Of a DNA stretch of 34,211 nt, positions 30,192 through 34,211 are shown piece by piece (the first letter of the stretch is position 1; each line of letters opens with the position of its first letter). The translations under genes were made by a program, and so were the position numbers. The stretch covers positions 1 through 34,211 of the forward strand of contig UREG01000013.1 of the NCBI GenBank assembly GCA_900546795.1, written 5' to 3'. The notes beneath the pieces are model-generated. The model was not told where the DNA came from and searched no databases. It saw nothing but the letters and a program-made list of their open reading frames with translations. Origin of the DNA: an uncultured Veillonellaceae bacterium. Lineage in GTDB: Bacteria; Bacillota; Negativicutes; Veillonellales; Megasphaeraceae.

Positions 30192-30848
30192 ATGGAATTT
30201 GTAAGAAATCCGAAAGAAATAGAAGATAAAAGTATGGAGATTATTCGTCCGTATTTAAATGGACTGTCGTTGACAGAAGACGAGATTTTTATGTACTCTC
30301 GGACGATACACGCATCGGGCGACGTAGAATACGCTAAATTGGTTCGAACGAGCGAAGGCGCGGTAGCAAAAGGAATTGCCGCGTTGAAAGAGGGCGCCCA
30401 TATTTATAGCGATGTAAATATGGTTATTACCGGGATTAATAAACGCGCGCTGGCTCTTACCGGCGGCGATGTACATTGTCTGGTTGCAGATCCTGCCGTG
30501 GCAGAGTTGGCGAAAAAGGAAAATATTACCCGGTCTATGGCGGCAATGCGCTCCTTTGGACATGAATTGGACGGCAATATCGTGGCGATTGGGAATGCTC
30601 CCACAGCCTTGTATGAAGTGATCCGTCTTTGCAAAGAAGAAGGCGTAAAACCGGCGCTGATTGTAGGTATTCCCGTAGGGTTTGTCGGTGCGGCGGAATC
30701 TAAAGATTATCTGATGGAAGAATCTCCGGTTCCGTATATTACCGTTAAAGGAAATAAAGGCGGAAGCCCGATTGCAGCGGCCGTTGTTAATGCGATGCTG
30801 TATAAGCTGGTGCAGCGGGATGAGATGTTGTTTGTAAATAAAAAATAA
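30192..30848 (+). CDS. cbiC: Cobalt-precorrin-8 methylmutase CbiC
   Basis: Moves the C11 methyl group to C12, giving cobyrinic acid. The 218-residue protein has SRTIHASGDVEYA with the catalytic His40, VRTSEGAVAKGIAALK, AIGNAPTALYEVIRL and VGIPVGFVGAAESK, the standard CbiC/CobH motifs. It is the last gene of the cbi operon, followed by a terminator. Its product is the substrate of CbiA, encoded at 9153. Confidence 0.95.
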   Translation: MEFVRNPKEIEDKSMEIIRPYLNGLSLTEDEIFMYSRTIHASGDVEYAKLVRTSEGAVAKGIAALKEGAHIYSDVNMVITGINKRALALTGGDVHCLVADPAVAELAKKENITRSMAAMRSFGHELDGNIVAIGNAPTALYEVIRLCKEEGVKPALIVGIPVGFVGAAESKDYLMEESPVPYITVKGNKGGSPIAAAVVNAMLYKLVQRDEMLFVNKK

Positions 30849-30855
30849 GATAAAC

Positions 30856-30897
30856 GTGCGGCTATGCGGAACGATACTCCGGCAGCCGCACTTTTTT
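30856..30897 (+). terminator. Terminator of the cbi operon
   Basis: GTGCGGCT (30856-30863) pairs with AGCCGCAC (30884-30891) across a 20-base loop, followed by six Ts. Confidence 0.8.
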
Positions 30898-30959
30898 ATA
30901 GGAAACAAAACCAGATCGGAGATAAAAAATTAATAGAGAATAAAAAAATAGCGGAAAAC

Positions 30960-30988
30960 TTGCCAAAGAAAAAATAATAGGATATAAT
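30960..30988 (+). promoter_or_regulatory. Promoter of fapR-plsX-fabH
   Basis: TTGCCA (30960-30965), 17 bp, TATAAT (30983-30988). The predicted start near 30995 is next to the FapR operator. Confidence 0.8.
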
Positions 30989-30999
30989 TTACCTGAACT

Positions 31000-31018
31000 A
31001 TTAGTACTTGGTCTTAAT
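31000..31018. promoter_or_regulatory. FapR operator
   Basis: ATTAGTACTTGGTCTTAAT agrees with the known FapR consensus (ATTAGTACCTRGTCTTAAT) except at one position. It lies just downstream of the -10, where bound FapR blocks transcription. Malonyl-CoA releases FapR, so the cluster should be induced when fatty acid precursors are abundant. Confidence 0.9.
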
Positions 31019-31034
31019 ATGAAGGGTGAGGTCG

Positions 31035-31571
31035 ATGGCTCGGATACTAAAGAAAGAACGGCATAAACGGTTACAAGAAAAACTGCATATCAGTCCTTTC
31101 TTAACAGATGAAGAATTGGCGGAAGAATTTGACGTCAGTGTGGCGACAATTCGTTTGGATCGCCTTTCTTTGGGAATTCCGGAACTTCGCGTTCGTATCC
31201 GGCAGTGTGCGCAGGAGCATATGCCGGGCAGCCATGCGCAAATCATCGGAGAACTGGTAGACTGTACGATAGGAGAACATGCATTGTCCATTTTGTCGGC
31301 AACAGAAGATATGGTGGACTCGATGAAAGTCGTTTGTTCCCAATATCTGTACGGGCAGGCCAATTCTTTGGCGAAAGCCGTTGTAGGCGTGCCTTGCTTT
31401 ACGGCAGTGGGAAATGTGAAATATAAGCAGCCGGTGACTGTAGGTGATCGGTTGATTGCCAAAGCGGAAATCATTCGGCAGAAAAATAATAAATATTATG
31501 TATGGGTAACAACTCGAAAAAAAGAAAAAGAAGTATTTCGCGCCAAATTCATTATGGAATCTTTTGGCTGA
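31035..31571 (+). CDS. fapR: Transcriptional repressor FapR of fatty acid synthesis
   Basis: Represses lipid synthesis genes and senses malonyl-CoA. The 178-residue protein has an N-terminal DeoR-like helix-turn-helix (LTDEELAEEFDVSVATIRLD, about 24-43) and a C-terminal hotdog-fold effector domain (IGELVDCTIGEHALSIL through GNVKYKQPVTVGDRL). A GTG at 31026 is in frame, but GAAGGG (31021-31026) is spaced for the ATG at 31035. Located first in the cluster behind its own operator, so it is autoregulated. plsX begins 15 bp downstream. Confidence 0.94.
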   Translation: MARILKKERHKRLQEKLHISPFLTDEELAEEFDVSVATIRLDRLSLGIPELRVRIRQCAQEHMPGSHAQIIGELVDCTIGEHALSILSATEDMVDSMKVVCSQYLYGQANSLAKAVVGVPCFTAVGNVKYKQPVTVGDRLIAKAEIIRQKNNKYYVWVTTRKKEKEVFRAKFIMESFG

Positions 31572-31586
31572 CGAGGTGGAGGATCC

Positions 31587-32612
31587 ATGAAAATTGCCAT
31601 TGATGCAATGGGAGGCGATTACGCTCCCTTGGAAATCGTGCTTGGAGCAATCCAGGCGGTAAAAGAATATGATTTGGAAGTCGTACTTGTAGGCGATGAA
31701 GAAAAAATCAAAGAAGTGCTGAAAGACCAGCACGAGGAAAATAACAGCAAATTATCTATTGTCCATACGGATGAAGTGATTGGCATGGACGAGCATCCGG
31801 GACAAGCGATCCGCAAAAAGAAAAACGCTTCGATTGTTGTGGCGACGCGGCTGGTGCGGGAAAAGACCTGCGATGCAGTGGTGGCTCCCGGAAGTACCGG
31901 AGCGGCGGTAGCCGCCGCACTCTTTGGACTCGGTCGGATACCGGGCATCGAACGTCCGTCGATTGCAACCCCGCTTCCTACACTAAACGGTGTGACGGTT
32001 ATGCTGGATTCCGGAGCGAATTCTAGCAGCAAACCGAAACATCTGGTAGAAGGCGCTATTATGGGGTATCATTACGCTAAATATATTTTCAGTAAAGAAG
32101 ATCCGGTAGTGGGGCTGCTGAATATTGGCGAAGAAGCGTCCAAAGGAAATGACGTAGTATTGGAAACGTACCCTATGCTCAAACAATTAAAAACAATTCC
32201 TTTTTATGGAAACATTGAAGGACGGGATATTCCGTACGGAACAGTCGATGTAGTGGTATGCGACGGATTTGTCGGCAATGTCGTGTTGAAATTCGGCGAA
32301 GGCTTGGCAAATGCTATGATGAAGTTGATCAAAGAAGCGATCAAGGAAAGCGGCTGGCTGGCTAAGCTTGGTGCGTTGGCGGTGATGCCGGCGCTGCGCC
32401 ATCTGAAAACCCGCGTGGATTATACGGAATACGGCGGGGCTCCGCTTTTGGGTGTTAACGGCAGCTTTATTATCTGTCACGGCAGTTCGAAAGCGAAATC
32501 CATCAAAAATGCAATTCGTGTAGCTAGTGAAATCGTAGAACGAGATGTAGTCGAACATATTCGGACTAGTGTAGCAGAAGAAGGAGTGGGAAAGAATGGA
32601 GAAAAAGAATAG
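31587..32612 (+). CDS. plsX: Phosphate acyltransferase PlsX
   Basis: Makes acyl-phosphate from acyl-ACP, the first step of phospholipid synthesis in many bacteria. The 341-residue protein starts with IAIDAMGGDYAPLEIVLGA and shows APGSTGAAVAAALFGLGRI, VMLDSGANS, LLNIGEEASKGN and VCDGFVGNVVLK, the standard PlsX motifs. AGGTGGAGG precedes the ATG. It overlaps fabH by 17 bp. Confidence 0.96.
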   Translation: MKIAIDAMGGDYAPLEIVLGAIQAVKEYDLEVVLVGDEEKIKEVLKDQHEENNSKLSIVHTDEVIGMDEHPGQAIRKKKNASIVVATRLVREKTCDAVVAPGSTGAAVAAALFGLGRIPGIERPSIATPLPTLNGVTVMLDSGANSSSKPKHLVEGAIMGYHYAKYIFSKEDPVVGLLNIGEEASKGNDVVLETYPMLKQLKTIPFYGNIEGRDIPYGTVDVVVCDGFVGNVVLKFGEGLANAMMKLIKEAIKESGWLAKLGALAVMPALRHLKTRVDYTEYGGAPLLGVNGSFIICHGSSKAKSIKNAIRVASEIVERDVVEHIRTSVAEEGVGKNGEKE

Positions 32613-33603
32613 TGGCGTAGGTATTTTAGGTACAGGCCATTATGTTCCCGAAAAGATATTAACAAATTTTGATTTGGAGAAAATGGTGGATACCAGCGAT
32701 GAATGGATCCGCACCCGGACCGGTATCGAACAGCGGCACATTGCTCCTGAAGGCGTAAATACGTCGGATATGTCGACGGAAGCCGGCAGAAAAGCGCTGG
32801 AAATGGCGGGAGTTAAGCCGGAGGAACTGGATTTGATTATTGTGGCTACGCTGACGCCGGATATGGTAATTCCATCGGTTGCATGTATGGTACAGGCAAA
32901 TCTGGGGGCTGTAAATGCGGCGGCATATGATTTATATGCCGGCTGTTCCGGATTCGTTTACGCAGCTATTACGGCGACGCAGTTTATCAAAACAGGGCTG
33001 TACAAAAAAGTCCTTGTTATTGGTGCGGAAGTGCTCAGCCGTGTGCTGAACTGGAAAGACCGCAACACCTGTGTGCTTTTTGGCGATGGCGCCGGCGCAG
33101 CCGTACTGGGCGAAGTGCCGGAAGGCTATGGTATCCTGGGCGTGGATATGGGAGCTGCCGGTGAAGGCGGTAAATTCCTCAATATTCCTGCCAGCGGCGT
33201 AGCAATGGAAACGAATGATGCTACTCGGGCTGCCGGTATGCCGTATGTACATATGGACGGTAAAGAAGTTTATAAATTTGCAGTAAAAGTAATGGGAACG
33301 ACGGCAATTAAAGCGTTGGAACAAGCAGGGATGACGCATGAAGATATCGATCTGCTCATTCCGCACCAGGCAAACACCCGGATTATTCAGGCTGCAGCAA
33401 AACGGCTTCATATGCCGATGGATAAAGTATTTGTCAATATCCATAAATACGCAAATACTTCCGGTGCATCGATTCCGATTGCCGTAGACGAAGCGAACCG
33501 GGAAGGCCGCATGAAAAATGGCGATGTCGTGACTTTGGTTGGATTTGGCGCAGGTCTTACTTGGGCAGCCCTGGTCATGAAATGGTATAAGGAGGAAAAA
33601 TAG
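32596..33603 (+). CDS. fabH: Beta-ketoacyl-ACP synthase III FabH
   Basis: Condenses acetyl-CoA (or another short acyl-CoA) with malonyl-ACP to start fatty acid elongation. The 335-residue thiolase-fold enzyme has the full triad: Cys117 in LYAGCSGF, His257 in LIPHQANTRI and Asn287 in KYANTSGASIP. DEWIRTRTGI near the N-terminus is also typical. The GTGGGAAAGA before the ATG gives a modest ribosome site inside the plsX end. fabK follows directly after the stop. Confidence 0.96.
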   Translation: MEKKNSGVGILGTGHYVPEKILTNFDLEKMVDTSDEWIRTRTGIEQRHIAPEGVNTSDMSTEAGRKALEMAGVKPEELDLIIVATLTPDMVIPSVACMVQANLGAVNAAAYDLYAGCSGFVYAAITATQFIKTGLYKKVLVIGAEVLSRVLNWKDRNTCVLFGDGAGAAVLGEVPEGYGILGVDMGAAGEGGKFLNIPASGVAMETNDATRAAGMPYVHMDGKEVYKFAVKVMGTTAIKALEQAGMTHEDIDLLIPHQANTRIIQAAAKRLHMPMDKVFVNIHKYANTSGASIPIAVDEANREGRMKNGDVVTLVGFGAGLTWAALVMKWYKEEK

Positions 33604-34211
33604 GTGTCCCAATACGCATTGTGTGAATTGCTAAATATTGAGTATCCTATTTTGCAAGGCGGTATGGCGTGGCTGGGAACTGCGGAATTAGCGGCCGCTG
33701 TATCAGAAGCGGGCGGGCTTGGCATTATTGGCGCAGGCCATATGCAGGGGTCTCGGCTGCGGGAAGAAATTAGAAAAGTAAAAGAACGGACGAATAAACC
33801 GTTTGGCGTGAACATCATGCTGATGAGTCCGTTTGTAAAAGAAGTAGTAGAAGTGGTCTTGGAGGAACGTGTGCCTGTCGTTACGACCGGCGCAGGAAAT
33901 CCAGGCGAATATATCAGCGCTTTTAAAGCGGCGGGAACAAAAGTGATTCCTGTAGTAGCGTCTGTTTCGCTGGCAAAACGATTGGAACGCATTGGCTGCG
34001 ATGCTATTATTGCAGAAGGAACAGAAAGCGGCGGCCATGTGGGGCAGCTGACTACGATGGTATTAGTGCCGCAGGTAGTAGATGCGGTATCGGTGCCGGT
34101 CATTGCCGCCGGCGGTATTGGCGACGGCCGGGGAATGGCGGCGGCGTTTGCGGTGCTTTCCGCGCTCAAGTATCGCAGATTCGCGCTGGCACAGTTTGGC
34201 GGCGTGACAGG
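33604..34211 (+). CDS. fabK: Enoyl-ACP reductase II FabK, 3' end outside the window
   Basis: Reduces enoyl-ACP with a flavin cofactor in the last step of each elongation cycle. It starts with GTG at 33604, next to the fabH stop, with AAGGAGG at 33590-33596 just upstream. About 202 codons are present: YPILQGGMAWLGTAELAAAV, GGLGIIGAG, KPFGVNIMLMSPFV, VVTTGAGNP, IAEGTESGGHVGQLTTMVL and PVIAAGGIGDGRGMAAAFA, all matching FabK (nitronate monooxygenase fold). After this, from about 34159, the expected LGA-x-x-VQ-x-GTRF stretch is missing and the frame reads VLSALKYRRFALAQFGGV. The gene then runs off the window. FabK rather than a nitronate monooxygenase is supported by the fabH neighbour. Confidence 0.88.
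   Translation, partial: MSQYALCELLNIEYPILQGGMAWLGTAELAAAVSEAGGLGIIGAGHMQGSRLREEIRKVKERTNKPFGVNIMLMSPFVKEVVEVVLEERVPVVTTGAGNPGEYISAFKAAGTKVIPVVASVSLAKRLERIGCDAIIAEGTESGGHVGQLTTMVLVPQVVDAVSVPVIAAGGIGDGRGMAAAFAVLSALKYRRFALAQFGGVT

Noticed and set aside
1..34211. CRISPR arrays, rRNA, tRNA and replication origin
   Set aside because: No regularly spaced direct repeats, no tRNA-like cloverleaf ends and no rRNA stretches were seen when reading the gaps; a DnaA-N-like gene alone does not mark an origin.

Overview
The window looks like the chromosome of an anaerobic, low-to-mid GC bacterium of the Firmicutes lineage, most likely a Negativicutes member (Veillonella/Dialister/Megasphaera type). The evidence is a FapR-PlsX-FabH-FabK lipid cluster with a near-perfect FapR box, a superoxide reductase in place of aerobic defence enzymes, an anaerobic (early cobalt insertion) corrin pathway starting from CbiK, and Shine-Dalgarno sites of the AGGAGG type. 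The genus is an inference; no rRNA or tRNA gene is present to fix it.

Layout. 1-1327: the end of a class 3 lipase-like gene and a small TSCPD protein. 1462-1606: a self-contained small transcription unit (extended -10, two hairpins, terminator) with no ORF. 1707-5977: a Pho-box-like promoter and the phosphate uptake operon pstS-pstC-pstA-pstB-phoU. 6015-11064: the first cobalamin locus, with cbiK on the minus strand, a secreted PliI-like protein and a stand-alone DnaA-N-like protein, then cbiL-cbiA-cobO. 11160-15229: core genes (superoxide reductase, aspartokinase with a small downstream orphan, class II aldolase, RluA-family pseudouridine synthase). 15300-23200: an accessory island with a serine recombinase, a small promoter-bearing segment bounded by inverted repeats, a three-gene restriction-modification-like cassette (two N6-adenine methylase-type proteins and a GIY-YIG/SF2-helicase protein), a decayed IS3-type transposase and a frameshifted orphan gene. 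23208-24590: a YczE-like membrane protein and yajQ. 24599-30848: the second cobalamin locus cbiD-E-T-F-G-H-J-C. 31000-34211: fapR with its operator, plsX, fabH and the beginning of fabK, cut by the window edge.

How it works together. The two cobalamin loci contain every enzyme known to be needed from sirohydrochlorin to adenosylated cobyrinic acid a,c-diamide: CbiK, L, H, F, G, D, J, E, T, C, A and CobO. The lower-ligand and amidation steps (cbiB, cbiP, cobU/S/T) must lie elsewhere. The FapR box over the fapR start site implies malonyl-CoA control of fatty acid and phospholipid synthesis.

The most interesting part is the island. A small serine recombinase gene ends 29 bp before an inverted repeat of 15 bp (14 matches) whose 102 bp interior carries the likely promoter of the restriction-modification cassette, an arrangement that fits an on/off invertible promoter. 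The cassette itself pairs a methylase-like protein that has motif I but no NPPY motif with one that has NPPY, plus a nuclease-helicase. This family is seen in databases only as uncharacterised restriction genes, as far as I know.
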